Assembly: GCA_024330925.1 (NCBI GenBank)
Contig: JANDJK010000010.1
Location: 1 to 51,285 of the forward strand
DNA from: Nitrospira sp.
GTDB taxonomy: Bacteria > Nitrospirota > Nitrospiria > Nitrospirales > Nitrospiraceae
DNA: 51,285 nucleotides
Direction: 5' to 3'
Shown piece after piece: positions 26,738-35,970 of the stretch. The notes beneath the pieces are model-generated. The model had not been told where the DNA came from. It worked only from the letters and a program-made list of their open reading frames with translations, and searched no databases. The position numbers and the translations under genes are program-made. How positions within the stretch are numbered: position 1 is the first letter of the stretch; each line of letters opens with the position of its first letter.

Positions 26738-29083
26738 CTACACTGGCAACTCAAACGTGAACACTGCCCCCTTTGGTTGATTGTGCCCAGCTTGGATGTG
26801 TCCATCATGGTCCGTGATGATCCGTCGTACAATGGCAAGACCCAAGCCAGTGCCGCTCTTCTTCCTGGTAAAGTAAGGGACAAACAGCCGCTCTTGATCT
26901 TCGGGCGGAATACCAGGCCCCTCATCCGCCACAATCACCACCGCCCGTTTGCGCTTTGTTTCATACTTTGTGGTGACCCAGATTCGACCCTCGTGATTCA
27001 TCGCATGAATGGCATTGTCAAAGAGGTTGATAAAAACCCGCTTGATCTGTTCCCGATCGAAATTAAGGAAGGGCAAGTCCTCGTCCAATTCTAAAATGAC
27101 GTCAATATTCTTTTGTACTGACCGATACATCGCCGCCACTTCCTGGATGACCTCGTGCAATGATTGGCGCGCCATCTGCGGAACCGGCATCCTAGCAAAT
27201 TTTGTAAACTCATCCAGCAAATGCTTGATCCCTCCCACTTCGTTGATGATGACGGTCGTGGCTTCATCAAACACCCGATCAAAATCGGGCGACCGCTCAG
27301 CGAATTTCTTGCGTAAGCGTTGCGCAGACAACTGAATAGGAGTCAAAGGGTTTTTGATCTCATGGGCAAGCCGCCTGGCCACTTCCTGCCACGCCGCGAC
27401 TTTCTGGGCCTTAATCAGCTCAGTCAAATCTTCAAAGATTAACACGAAGCCTAGGTCTTGATTCGTCTCATCGGTCATCCGCGATCCACGCAACCGGATC
27501 ATGATCAATGTGCCGTGGACATCCAACTGTCCCTCGACACTCACTTCATGTCGCTCCCCAGCCAAGAGACGGTCATAGACCGTCTGAAACACATCAAGGC
27601 CGAATTCTTTAAAAACTTCATTAGCAGGGCGATGGCGCAGTTGATCACCGGCGAGTCCGAGAATGCGCTCACCTGATGGATTAAACGTGGTCACGATGCC
27701 TTGCCGATCAATCGAAATAAGGCCTGTGGGAATCGTGGCCACTACCGTCTCAATGTAGGCCCGCCGGCGATCGAGCTCAACGTTGATGTGACGCAATGTG
27801 AGGTTCGTCTCTTCCAACTTAGACTTGCTGATGAGCAAATCCTGCGTCATACGGTTGAAGGATTCAATAAGGGTCCCGATTTCGTCAGTCGCTTTGGCAT
27901 CGATTTGGACGGTCAAATTTCCTTGTGCCACTGCCTCCGTCGCCTCCGCCAGCCGTTGGATCGGCACAGTGATACCGCGAGCCACGTAAAATCCAAACCA
28001 GGTCGCGCTAAACAGAATCATGACCGTCACGATGGCGATCACGAGATAGGCGCCTGCCTTGATGGGATTTTTCATCGCCTTGATCTGCTTGTACTCTTCA
28101 TACTGGCGACTGATGCTTTCCATTTTGTTCAGCAACGATTCCGACATATAAGTCTCAACGACTACCACACCAGCCACTTCGGCGCTTTTGGTCCCTGATG
28201 GCACTGGGATGGCAGCTCGCACAAGGCGCCCTGACTGGGCCTCTTGGACCGAGGTGGACTCTTGCTTACCGTTGATCACCTGCAGAACAAGTTGACTAAC
28301 CGGCAGATCAAGCACGCCTTCCGGCACACTCGTATCAAAAGTCCTGGCCAGCACCTCCATCTTGTTGGAAAAGACCTCGATCCCAGCCACGTCATATTCC
28401 GCACGTTTCCGCGCCATCGCCGCGATGAGGAGATCCCGCTGTTCCGGCAGCAACATGTCCTCTCGATAGATTTCCTGGCTAATCGCCCGTGCACTGTTGA
28501 CTGCCAACGCGATGTGGCCCGCCTGCTGCAGTTTGGCGACTTCATAGGAATCTCTCATCACATTTTCAATTCGCTCGCTGAACCACACATCCACCGCCTT
28601 GTTGAGAAACCCGCTGGCGACAATCGCCAACAATACGGTCGGAATCAGCGAGAATCCAATAAACGCCGCGATGAGCTTGGTACGGAAGCCAGAACCGACG
28701 AGCCGATGGCGGCGCTCAAAATACGCTTTGATCAGATTCCGAGACAGGAGCAAAGTCAGGACAACCAGCCCGATCAAGTCCAGGTTGACCAGCAGGAGCA
28801 CAAGGGCATAGCTAGCCGATGGTAAGAGTGATCCTTTCTCTTCGCCACCTGGAACCGCCACATACGCGTAATAAAACGTTAGCCCTAGACAGGGGATGAG
28901 GAGGAGAAGAACAATCCACACAGGCCGCAAGTGGGGTTTTTTTCTCTCGGATTGCGTGGAGGTTCTGGACGGAGTTGGACTCAGCCGGCTATCACCGGTC
29001 TGCGTGGTACCCGCGGAGAAATAGCCGGAAGGCAGAGCTTCCGGTGGGGGCTGTTCGTTGGTCACAGAGTGCGATTCTGGCAT
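26738..29083 (-). CDS. NtrY-type sensor histidine kinase
   Basis: Membrane sensor kinase of about 781 residues. A proline/serine-rich cytosolic N-terminus is followed by membrane helices (PVWIVLLLLIPCLGLTFYYAYVA, SYALVLLLVNLDLIGLVVLTLLL, FIAFIGFSLIPTVLLAIVA), a periplasmic sensor region, a further helix (LVIAIVTVMILFSATWFGFYVA), HAMP (ITVPIQRLAEATEAV), PAS (VATIPTGLISIDRQG), the HisKA box RRLAHEIKNPLTP and the ATPase domain with DNAIHAMN, DEGPGIP and SGTGLGLAIV. The layout is that of NtrY. The ATG at 29083 is used; GGAGGAG lies 12 nt upstream, and a TTG at 29110 is the alternative. It lies 52 nt before its response regulator gene. Confidence 0.92.
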   Translation of the reverse strand: MPESHSVTNEQPPPEALPSGYFSAGTTQTGDSRLSPTPSRTSTQSERKKPHLRPVWIVLLLLIPCLGLTFYYAYVAVPGGEEKGSLLPSASYALVLLLVNLDLIGLVVLTLLLSRNLIKAYFERRHRLVGSGFRTKLIAAFIGFSLIPTVLLAIVASGFLNKAVDVWFSERIENVMRDSYEVAKLQQAGHIALAVNSARAISQEIYREDMLLPEQRDLLIAAMARKRAEYDVAGIEVFSNKMEVLARTFDTSVPEGVLDLPVSQLVLQVINGKQESTSVQEAQSGRLVRAAIPVPSGTKSAEVAGVVVVETYMSESLLNKMESISRQYEEYKQIKAMKNPIKAGAYLVIAIVTVMILFSATWFGFYVARGITVPIQRLAEATEAVAQGNLTVQIDAKATDEIGTLIESFNRMTQDLLISKSKLEETNLTLRHINVELDRRRAYIETVVATIPTGLISIDRQGIVTTFNPSGERILGLAGDQLRHRPANEVFKEFGLDVFQTVYDRLLAGERHEVSVEGQLDVHGTLIMIRLRGSRMTDETNQDLGFVLIFEDLTELIKAQKVAAWQEVARRLAHEIKNPLTPIQLSAQRLRKKFAERSPDFDRVFDEATTVIINEVGGIKHLLDEFTKFARMPVPQMARQSLHEVIQEVAAMYRSVQKNIDVILELDEDLPFLNFDREQIKRVFINLFDNAIHAMNHEGRIWVTTKYETKRKRAVVIVADEGPGIPPEDQERLFVPYFTRKKSGTGLGLAIVRRIITDHDGHIQAGHNQPKGAVFTFELPV

Positions 29084-29237
29084 GGGATGAGCGTCTCCTC
29101 CTGAGGGCAACGGCTCGGATACCTATGAGCGACCACAAGCTCGCGACCATGATCGAACAGGGACCGGATACGCCGCTGTTGGGGAAGAGATTGCGCACAA
29201 CGGAGTCCCACCCCTAACAGGCTAAACCGCGATCCCT

Positions 29238-29645
29238 CTATTTGGACGGAGCCAGCGCGACGTATTTCATCCGAAGCGCATAGAGCATGTCGCGGAGGAC
29301 CGTTTGCTCCTCGGACGTGAGATTCCCCTTGGTCTTTTCTTCCAAAATCGAAAGGAGATCGATGATTTCCTTCGCCTGGGGCAAGTTGACCGGCATGGCT
29401 TCTTGACGAGGATCCAGCCGTTCTCCCATCAACATCAAGGCAGACGACCCTAACGAAATCACAAAGGACGAAAAGGTAACCGGTAACGACGCCTCCTGCG
29501 GTGCGCTGGTACTAGGCCTTGACGAGGATGTCGTGGGCTTCTCTTCAGCAGCAGATTGCTCTTGAGCGGCAGATGGTCCCGTTGTCGCCGACACACCAAT
29601 CCCTCGCCGGTCCCTCACTACAAACCCTTGTTCCTGCTCACTCAT
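29238..29645 (-). CDS. DUF1844 protein
   Basis: A 135-residue protein whose C-terminal two thirds match DUF1844: LPVTFSSFVISLGSSALMLMGE, NLPQAKEIIDLLSILEEKTKGNLTSEE and LRDMLYALRMKYV. The N-terminal 55 residues are low-complexity Ser/Thr/Ala/Glu. Family function is unknown. A very strong ribosome site (GGGGGAGGA) precedes the ATG. It is the first gene of the minus-strand group that continues with the NtrY/NtrX pair after 154 nt, a gap in which I see nothing definite. Confidence 0.8.
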   Translation of the reverse strand: MSEQEQGFVVRDRRGIGVSATTGPSAAQEQSAAEEKPTTSSSRPSTSAPQEASLPVTFSSFVISLGSSALMLMGERLDPRQEAMPVNLPQAKEIIDLLSILEEKTKGNLTSEEQTVLRDMLYALRMKYVALAPSK

Positions 29646-29891
29646 TCATTCCTCCCCCTCACACGCGTTGTTGGCCATCTCCTTAGCTGGATGCTAGCAG
29701 ATGGGTGGTACCCTACCATAGGGGCTGTTACCCCGCAAGCCGACGGCCGCGACAAGCCGGCCGCAAAATGATGGTGGGATGTCATCCTTGAAATCACCAC
29801 AGATCCGGCGCATGACCCCGAACCTGAGAAACGTACACCACTGCTCGAGCCCGCACAAAAGCTGCGGCGTGAATGACCGTATTAAGGCCGG

Positions 29892-30110
29892 TCAGGCCGG
29901 ATACCACGGGAGCCTGTGAGGTAATTTTTCTAAATAATTGCGATCAGAGAGGTGGTTATCCAGATATTCGATCTGTTTGAAGCGGGCCTTGAGCTGTTCT
30001 TTATATTCAACGAAGCAGTATCGATATTTCGGCTCACCGGCTACATCGACGGAGACGTGGATCAGGCCATCTCCCCCTTCGATAGAAGACGACGGTGGGT
30101 CATGGTTGTC
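29892..30110 (-). pseudogene. 3' fragment of an unknown protein (no start codon)
   Basis: A 72-codon open stretch on the minus strand reads as a convincing protein tail: GGDGLIHVSVDVAGEPKYRY, then CFVEYKEQLKARFKQIEYLD, then DRNYLEKLPHRLPWYPA and a stop. It is bounded upstream by an in-frame TGA at 30111-30113 and contains no ATG, GTG or TTG usable as a start. The charged, aromatic-rich sequence is unlike random read-through. I interpret it as the end of a gene whose 5' part has been lost or frameshifted. Family not recognised. Confidence 0.45.
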
Positions 30111-30270
30111 TCAGCGTCCCAGACACTCGGAATCGGCCGATACCTCAAACAGCCCTCAAGCAAAGCAGCGGCAAACGCACACCCTGTTCATCCGGCCAAG
30201 CGCAACGCTCGCGTGCTTTGTCGGCCGATTCATGTTTACCGTCAAGTCCTATGGTCATCTGCCGCCGACA

Positions 30271-30298
30271 TTGAAGAAACAGCCGCTCTCGGTATAGA
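30271..30298 (+). promoter_or_regulatory. Possible mazG promoter
   Basis: TTGAAG (30271-30276), 16-bp spacer, TATAGA (30293-30298), about 40 nt before the mazG ATG. Each box matches 4 of 6 consensus bases, so this is a modest candidate. Confidence 0.3.
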
Positions 30299-30345
30299 GT
30301 GACGACGCATCGGGGTCTCATTGATCTGACGGAGCGAAGCGGATC

Positions 30346-31242
30346 ATGTCGGAACTCTTCGACAAGGTAACGGACATCATGGCGACGTTGCGCGCTCCCA
30401 ACGGATGCCCGTGGGATCGCAAACAGACCCATGACTCGCTCAAGCCATATCTGCTTGAAGAAGTCTATGAAGTTCTGGAAACGATCGACGAGGGTAACGA
30501 GGCCAAGCTGCGGGAAGAACTGGGCGACGTGCTGTTGCAAGTGCTGTTTCACAGCCAGATCGCCGCCGAAGCCGGCACCTTTACCATCGACGACGTCTTG
30601 AAGACGCTGGCGGAAAAGCTGATTCGCCGACACCCCCATGTGTTCGCCACGGATGGCCAGCCAGGCTCCGTCACTACCAGCGAACATGTCCTCAGCCAAT
30701 GGGAACAGATCAAACGGGCCGAGCGCGAAGCGGCAGGAGCCCCCCGGTCAGCCCTCGATGGAGTCCCGAAGACCCTTCCAGCCCTCCTGCGGGCCTATCA
30801 GATCCAAGCCAGAGCGGCTCGCGTCGGATTTGATTGGCCGCACAATGCAGCGGGTCTCGATCAAATTTTCGGGAAGATCACAGAAGAAATCGGCGAATTG
30901 AAACAGGCCTTGGGGGATGCCGAAATGGACCCTGCCTCCGCCCAGCCGACCAAGCAGACCGAGGTCGAAGCGGAACTGGGAGATATCCTGTTCTCGCTCG
31001 TCAATCTGGCCCGTTTTCTCAAGGTGAACCCGGAAGAGGCTCTTCGGCGGGCTACGAATCGGTTTGTCGATCGCTTCCACTTGATTGAAGCTCTGGCCGT
31101 GGAACAAGGACGATCCCTCTCGGATATGACCTTGGCTGACATGGATGTCCTGTGGGAAGAGGCGAAACGGCGCCTCGCCGATTCCCCGCCGGACCAATCT
31201 ACACCTGCACGGCCCGTTTCGGAGAAAGGCAGCCGCGGATGA
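30346..31242 (+). CDS. mazG: Nucleoside triphosphate pyrophosphohydrolase MazG
   Basis: Hydrolyses (d)NTPs to monophosphates and PPi; a housecleaning enzyme. 298 residues with two MazG domains: the first contains LRAPNGCPWDRKQTHDSLKPYLLEEVYE and the metal site REELGDVLLQVLFH; the second contains KITEEIGELKQAL and EAELGDILFSLVNLARF. These Glu/Asp helices are the family's Mg-binding sets. The C-terminal 30 residues are a loose tail. GGAG lies 11 nt before the ATG. The stop overlaps the next gene by 4 nt (ATGA). Confidence 0.95.
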   Translation: MSELFDKVTDIMATLRAPNGCPWDRKQTHDSLKPYLLEEVYEVLETIDEGNEAKLREELGDVLLQVLFHSQIAAEAGTFTIDDVLKTLAEKLIRRHPHVFATDGQPGSVTTSEHVLSQWEQIKRAEREAAGAPRSALDGVPKTLPALLRAYQIQARAARVGFDWPHNAAGLDQIFGKITEEIGELKQALGDAEMDPASAQPTKQTEVEAELGDILFSLVNLARFLKVNPEEALRRATNRFVDRFHLIEALAVEQGRSLSDMTLADMDVLWEEAKRRLADSPPDQSTPARPVSEKGSRG

Positions 31243-31856
31243 GCGACCAACAGGGTCCTTACGAAGAGGGGAAACGGGCCGGCCTGCATCCACTGGTCGT
31301 CATGTTTGGAGTGCTGGCGGGATTGTGGCTGTTCGTCGCCTTGATTGTCCCGACTTCCCGCAATAAACAGGCGACCGGTACGGAGGGACCTGCCATCTCG
31401 TCAATTGAAGACCCTGATGCGGCTCCTGTCATGTTTACCGTGCAGGCTGTTGTACCCGAGATGAATGCCGTTGGATTGGTCGTACCGCCGCAAGCAACAG
31501 ATAGCCAAATTGTTGCCCTGTTAAAACGTCTCAAGGAACAGCGACTAGCCGGCACCCTGGGTGATCAACTACCCGCTACCTCGCCAGGCCATCCATTAGG
31601 CGATCACGCTGTCGCGAATATCTACATTTTTGCCGATCACTCATATGCGGAGGCGGAACCCCTTCGCACATTGACTAGAGGGGCCCACGCCCCGGGCAGT
31701 CTCTACCCTGGTGCTATCCCGTTTGAAGTGATCATGGAAGCAGTACGAGGCCATTACCGGATTGATTTGAACGACACTGCCAATCCGGATACCGGCTCAC
31801 TCGGATTCGCCGATGAATCAGGCATCCATTCCAAACGCTATCGACGAATTTTCTAG
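31239..31856 (+). CDS. Unknown membrane-anchored protein downstream of mazG
   Basis: 205 residues, starting at the ATG that overlaps the mazG stop. A single membrane helix is at about residues 19-38 (VVMFGVLAGLWLFVALIVP). The rest would be periplasmic: QAVVPEMNAVGLVVPPQAT, QIVALLKRLKEQRLAGTLG, a segment rich in His/Asp (GDHAVANIYIFADHSYAEAE) and GAIPFEVIMEAVRGHYRIDL. I do not recognise a family. Translational overlap says it is made with MazG but gives no functional clue. It converges on the next minus-strand gene with a 4-nt gap. Confidence 0.65.
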   Translation: MSDQQGPYEEGKRAGLHPLVVMFGVLAGLWLFVALIVPTSRNKQATGTEGPAISSIEDPDAAPVMFTVQAVVPEMNAVGLVVPPQATDSQIVALLKRLKEQRLAGTLGDQLPATSPGHPLGDHAVANIYIFADHSYAEAEPLRTLTRGAHAPGSLYPGAIPFEVIMEAVRGHYRIDLNDTANPDTGSLGFADESGIHSKRYRRIF

Positions 31857-31860
31857 CCAT

Positions 31861-32277
31861 TCAAATCCCCACCCGCCTTCGGATCTCCTCTCGAACGGTC
31901 CTCTGCTCCTTGTCAAACCATTCTTCCAACTTAGGAAGCAGATGCGACCACGGTCCAACAAACGGTGCCAGCATCACATCACCCCGTTCCGCCAAGAGAC
32001 CCTCTTCTTCAGCTATCTTAATCTTCCAGTCAGCAATCTTCTTCGAAAGGATATTATTAATCATCAACTGACGCCCTGGGGAACAGGCAACCGATCCCAG
32101 CAACCGTTCTCGAAACACCACCAGCTCATCGGGGATGGAGACCTTGACGCGAATCCCATGGGGAGTTGGCCAGGTTGATCGCTGAATGGAATAGTCATAC
32201 GACAAAACCTCTTCCCTGGGCTCACGAAACGGCCCACCAGCCTCAATGACTGTCAGGTTGTTATCAATGGACTGCAC
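31861..32277 (-). CDS. Unknown 138-aa cytosolic protein
   Basis: Starts MQSIDNNLTVIEAGGP and contains a conserved-looking core (TPHGIRVKVSIPDELVVFRERLLGS) and a charged C-terminus (KLEEWFDKEQRTVREEIRRR). No signal peptide or membrane helix. No family recognised. The coding bias of the reading (charged amphipathic segments, no low complexity) supports a real gene. Convergent with the membrane protein gene. The 268 nt between it and the Sel1 gene show only a weak promoter-like pair for the latter (ACGACA 32491, TATACT 32515). Confidence 0.6.
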   Translation of the reverse strand: MQSIDNNLTVIEAGGPFREPREEVLSYDYSIQRSTWPTPHGIRVKVSIPDELVVFRERLLGSVACSPGRQLMINNILSKKIADWKIKIAEEEGLLAERGDVMLAPFVGPWSHLLPKLEEWFDKEQRTVREEIRRRVGI

Positions 32278-32545
32278 GGTTCAACCCTCCATCCTGTTCA
32301 AGTGGTTTTGGCTTTTTCGTGTTATAGAACCTTCTTGCCCCAGAGGGAAGTAGGGAGAGCACCAGTCGGTCTCCTCCCAGAGGTAGGTATCATCTCTCCA
32401 CGACGCTCACTGCCATCTCTCATCGTTCAACCACACCCCAGAGGCACTTTATCGTCTTCTCTCTTCTTCATTTATTCCATAAAGAGCTCCACGACAATGG
32501 GGAGGAGATCGTGATATACTGAGGCCTGGGTTTCTGGGAGCAGGT

Positions 32546-33538
32546 ATGGACAAGCAGGGCTATCCCGGGCTCGTTCTCGTTCCTCCTAGCGATCGCCAAA
32601 TCGCCAGGCGTCGATTGAGGCGGTGGGCCCTGCTCACCATTGGATGTGTGGGAGGTCTTTCCGCGCTGAATATCTGGTTGCCGGTCCCCCATGAATCTAC
32701 CGGGTGCCCACAGAGTCTAGACCTTAATCTCTCTACCACTCTCCCTTCACCGTGTCAGCCAGTGGACCAGGCTTCGTCTCCACAGGAAGGAGATCCCCCT
32801 GCTCCTACCACCGTAGCCGCTCTTGGCATTCCAACAGACCCTGAGAAAGACCGGCCCGGACGGGATCAGAAGATTGCAGGGGAACGGTCGAAGGCAAAAC
32901 AGCTTCCGACCCAACAAAAGACCGGACAAGTCCCTGTACCCCCGTTGGCTTCGTCTCTGTCCAGAACTCCGAGAGACGAAAAGCACCATTCGCTTCCTCC
33001 CCTCGCCGCTCCAACAGCCAAAGCGGCGGCTTCTGTAGCGAGTCAGCAGAAGACACAACCGGAAACACAATTATCCCTCCATGCCTCCACTCATCCATCG
33101 GCTGTCGCTCGCCAACCAGCGCAGCCAGAACAACCATCCGTCGTGCCGACTTCTACTGTCACGTCAGCCCCGCCTTCCGGCGGAGTCGGACATCGCACCC
33201 GTGACCATGAGCTGGCCGAGCGCGGCGATGCCTTTGCTCAATACCGCCTCGGACGATTTTATGCTCAGCGGGATGGTCAACAGGCGCCCGAATCCATCGC
33301 TTGGTATCGAAAAGCTTCCGCTGGCCTTCGTCGTTTGGCAGAAGCAGGCAACGGAGAGGCTATGTACGTGCTCGGCGTGATGTATGCGTTCGGGCGAGGC
33401 GTCAAACGTGATGCCGACGAAGCCCGCCGCTGGTTAAGCCAGGCCATCAACCACCGTGTCTCTGCCGCACGCCCCGTGCTGGCCAGTGTGGAGCGACACT
33501 ACCTCACAGAAGTATCGCGCTCAGACCACGATAGCTAA
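32546..33538 (+). CDS. Membrane-anchored Sel1-like repeat protein
   Basis: 330 residues. A basic N-terminus (RRRLRRWALL) leads into a membrane segment at about 28-46 (LTIGCVGGLSALNIWLPV). Residues 50 to about 215 are a long Pro/Ser/Thr/Gln-rich stretch, presumably an extended periplasmic linker. The C-terminus has two Sel1-type repeats: GDAFAQYRLGRFYAQRDG...ESIAWYRKA and GNGEAMYVLGVMYAFGRGV...EARRWLSQA. Sel1 repeats mediate protein contacts, often in envelope complexes. The ATG has GGAG 6 nt upstream. Specific role unknown. Confidence 0.75.
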   Translation: MDKQGYPGLVLVPPSDRQIARRRLRRWALLTIGCVGGLSALNIWLPVPHESTGCPQSLDLNLSTTLPSPCQPVDQASSPQEGDPPAPTTVAALGIPTDPEKDRPGRDQKIAGERSKAKQLPTQQKTGQVPVPPLASSLSRTPRDEKHHSLPPLAAPTAKAAASVASQQKTQPETQLSLHASTHPSAVARQPAQPEQPSVVPTSTVTSAPPSGGVGHRTRDHELAERGDAFAQYRLGRFYAQRDGQQAPESIAWYRKASAGLRRLAEAGNGEAMYVLGVMYAFGRGVKRDADEARRWLSQAINHRVSAARPVLASVERHYLTEVSRSDHDS

Positions 33539-33564
33539 AGGAGCCTTTTCTCGAGTCTTTGCAA

Positions 33565-33582
33565 GAACCAACCCGTTGGTTC
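33565..33582. terminator. Short hairpin after the Sel1-like gene
   Basis: GAACCAAC-CC-GTTGGTTC is a perfect inverted repeat 27 nt after the stop of the Sel1-like gene. No U-tract follows, so a rho-independent terminator is only one reading; it may stabilise the mRNA 3' end. Confidence 0.35.
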
Positions 33583-33721
33583 GTCTCCGCGGCAAACAAG
33601 GGGACGACGAAGCGAAGCACTATCCGCTGTAAGTGAGGCCTACCACCATGGATGCCCATCCCCCCTCTTGTGTTAGGCACGTTTCTATCCGGCATTGCGT
33701 TCATAGCAAATCCACCGTATG

Positions 33722-34462
33722 ATGGAAGCCTCCATGGCGGCTGTGACCCGTATCAAGACCATTTCGCCCGTTCCCTATACACTCATTCAGATTGAGCCGG
33801 ATACGCACGACACCAAGACGTTCCGGTTTGAACTGCCCGCCAATGCAACGCTTGATCTGGCGCCAGGCGATTTCCTCTATGTCCATACCACCATCAATGG
33901 CAAGTCAGTGAAGCGGGCCTATACCCCCTCCTCCCTACCGGGCGTCACAGGCTATTTTGATTTGACTGTCAAACGGTACGAAACCGGTCTCATCTCCCGC
34001 TACCTCCACGATCGGCGCATTGGCGACACAGTCTTGATGAGCGGTCCGAACACCGGCGGTCATTGGGTAGATGGCATGGCCACGCACGTGGGGTTCGTAG
34101 CAGGAGGCACTGGTATTACCCCGATGATCGCCATCATCCGTTGGATCCTCTCTCAACAGATCAAGGCCGAGCTGTTTCTAATTTTTGCTAACAAGACCGA
34201 TAAGGACATTATTTTCCATCGCGAATGGGATCGGTACATTCAAGAGTTTCCCAATTTTCACTGTTACCATCTTTTGGAATACCCTCCTGCCGGATGGCAA
34301 CAAGGAACTGGCCGTGTCACACCTGACGTGTTGCGCCAACACCTTCCCGCGCCAGGACCGGAGACACGCATTTTCTTGTGCGGTCCTCCCCCCATGGTCG
34401 ATGCGGTGGAAACTATGCTCCGGGACTTGGGCTACCCGCAAGACACGATTATTCTGCCTTGA
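33722..34462 (+). CDS. FAD/NAD(P)-binding oxidoreductase, ferredoxin-reductase/cytochrome b5 reductase-like
   Basis: About 246 residues, the FNR module alone. The FAD-binding barrel has the RAYTPSS motif (RxYTxxS type) and LTVKRYETGLISRYLHD; the NAD(P) domain has GGTGITPMIAIIRW, LFLIFANKTDKDIIFHREWD and the C-terminal CGPPPMVDAVETML. No ferredoxin or haem domain is fused. Such modules pass electrons from NAD(P)H to a separate carrier or oxygenase. It lies 187 nt before a cyclopropane-fatty-acid synthase and 5.5 kb from an acyl desaturase, so lipid modification is a possible but unproven context. Tandem ATGs at 33719 and 33722, with no clear ribosome site; an ATG at 33734 is the alternative. 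Confidence 0.85.
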   Translation: MEASMAAVTRIKTISPVPYTLIQIEPDTHDTKTFRFELPANATLDLAPGDFLYVHTTINGKSVKRAYTPSSLPGVTGYFDLTVKRYETGLISRYLHDRRIGDTVLMSGPNTGGHWVDGMATHVGFVAGGTGITPMIAIIRWILSQQIKAELFLIFANKTDKDIIFHREWDRYIQEFPNFHCYHLLEYPPAGWQQGTGRVTPDVLRQHLPAPGPETRIFLCGPPPMVDAVETMLRDLGYPQDTIILP

Positions 34463-34649
34463 CTTAGTCCTCGTAAGGCGTATTACTTTCTGACCGATTA
34501 ACGCTACCCTTCCTTCAAAGTGCAAAATGCCTCTATCCTTGCCGCTATTTTCATAGGCAGGCATTTACGCTAAGATCGTTCGTACAATTGGCATTGCATC
34601 TCATCAGGGTCGAAGGGAAACCTTTTGCACAACTGGAGGAAGGGACTGG

Positions 34650-35912
34650 ATGTCTCACCGAGAACGGTTCTCGCATGTCACAAAATGGATCTTCGATAAG
34701 GCCCTGGGGCATCGCATTGACCACTTGGCGGACATGCTCCGCGCCCATGGCGGACAGCCAATAGACATTGTGTTGCCAGACGGACTGCGATTCAACTTGG
34801 GATTACCCACAAGGGCTACCCTATTTATTCACGATCCGGCTGCCCTCTCGACCCTGGCCCACCCAACACTGGGAGCACTTGCCGAAGCCTTTATCAACGG
34901 ACAGATTGACATCGAGGGAGATATCACCACCGCCATTGTTGCCGCTGAGCAGCTCGTGGCGGCCAGCGGTTCGCCAGTAACCTCACGTATTGAGGCAACA
35001 CGCAGAGATCACCTGCCTCATCAAGATCGCGCCGATATCCAACACCACTACGACGTCGGTAACGAGTTTTACCGCCTCTGGTTAGACGAACGGATGGTCT
35101 ATTCCTGCGCCTATTTTGAAACCGGCGAGGAGACGATCGACGTGGCACAACTGGCCAAGTTGGATCATATTTGCCGCAAACTCCGGCTGAGTCCGGGTGA
35201 ACGATTCCTGGACATCGGCTGCGGCTGGGGAGGATTGATTATCCGCGCTGCTCAACGCTATGGAGTTCATGCCGTCGGCATTACCCTGTCGGCCAATCAG
35301 TTCGAGTTAGCTCGTGAGCGCATTCGGCAAGCTGGTCTCGAGGGGCAGGCGGAGGTACTGCTTCTCGATTATCGGGATGCCCCGGCACAATTCGGAGAGC
35401 GATCGTTTGACAAGATCGCAAGCGTTGGTATGTTTGAACATGTGGGGATCAACAATTTTCCCATCTATTTCTCTGCCATCCGCCGCCTACTACGCGATCG
35501 CGGCTTGCTACTGAATCACAGCTTTACGTCATCCGACATCGATGGACGCCCTGTCGGATCGGGTGTCAGCGAATTTATCGACACCTACGTGTTTCCCAAC
35601 AGCGAACTAGCTCACCTCCACACAATGATCCGGGAGCTGGGAGCCCAGCAATTTGAGATTTACGACGTCGAAAGTCTACGGCCACATTACGCTCGTACGC
35701 TTACCCTCTGGTCCCAACGGTTGGAACAGCAAGTGGATGCCGCCCGTCAACTGGTCGGAGAAAAGACCCTGCGCATTTGGCGGGTCTATCTCGCCGGCAC
35801 ATCGCTGGGATTTCACCGCGGTTGGATGAACGTCTATCAAGTATTGGCCAGCCTGCAAGAAACAGAAGGGCCGACCGAATTGCCACTGACGAGAAGATGG
35901 ATATATGAGTAA
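34650..35912 (+). CDS. Cyclopropane-fatty-acyl-phospholipid synthase (CFA synthase) family
   Basis: SAM-dependent methylene transfer to unsaturated acyl chains of phospholipids at the membrane. 420 residues, near the family length of 380-420. An N-terminal domain (about 1-125) precedes DIQHHYDVGNEFYRLWLDERMVYSCAYF, the SAM motif LDIGCGWGG, GITLSANQFELAR, the catalytic block SVGMFEHVG, and the C-terminal ELGAQQFEIYDVESLRPHY...TLTLW. GGAGG lies 10 nt before the ATG. The upstream 187 nt contain a loose inverted repeat but no clear promoter. It converges on hemG with a 58-nt gap. Confidence 0.92.
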   Translation: MSHRERFSHVTKWIFDKALGHRIDHLADMLRAHGGQPIDIVLPDGLRFNLGLPTRATLFIHDPAALSTLAHPTLGALAEAFINGQIDIEGDITTAIVAAEQLVAASGSPVTSRIEATRRDHLPHQDRADIQHHYDVGNEFYRLWLDERMVYSCAYFETGEETIDVAQLAKLDHICRKLRLSPGERFLDIGCGWGGLIIRAAQRYGVHAVGITLSANQFELARERIRQAGLEGQAEVLLLDYRDAPAQFGERSFDKIASVGMFEHVGINNFPIYFSAIRRLLRDRGLLLNHSFTSSDIDGRPVGSGVSEFIDTYVFPNSELAHLHTMIRELGAQQFEIYDVESLRPHYARTLTLWSQRLEQQVDAARQLVGEKTLRIWRVYLAGTSLGFHRGWMNVYQVLASLQETEGPTELPLTRRWIYE

Positions 35913-35970
35913 GTCTCTGGCGCCCCTCACAACCAGCCCTTCGCACCTGGCGCCTTACAAACGCTGAGCT

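Larger units (their letters stand above)
29646..30345. other. 700-nt intergenic region with an ORF remnant
   Basis: Apart from the remnant at 29892-30110 and a possible mazG promoter at 30271-30298, this divergent intergenic region holds no recognisable gene. A minus-strand frame overlapping mazG (MTIGLDGKHESADKARERC near 30150-30260) may belong to the same decayed gene as the remnant. Confidence 0.5.

Noticed and set aside
28244-28825. 193-codon plus-strand frame
   Set aside because: Antisense to the NtrY sensor region; composition His/Arg/Gln-rich as expected of a shadow frame.
30145-30699. 184-codon minus-strand frame
   Set aside because: Most of it is antisense to mazG; only its last 40 codons lie in intergenic DNA.
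34525-34566. Inverted repeat AAATGCCT / AGGCATTT upstream of the CFA synthase gene
   Set aside because: Arms of 8 bp separated by 26 nt with no flanking promoter or T-run; could be chance.
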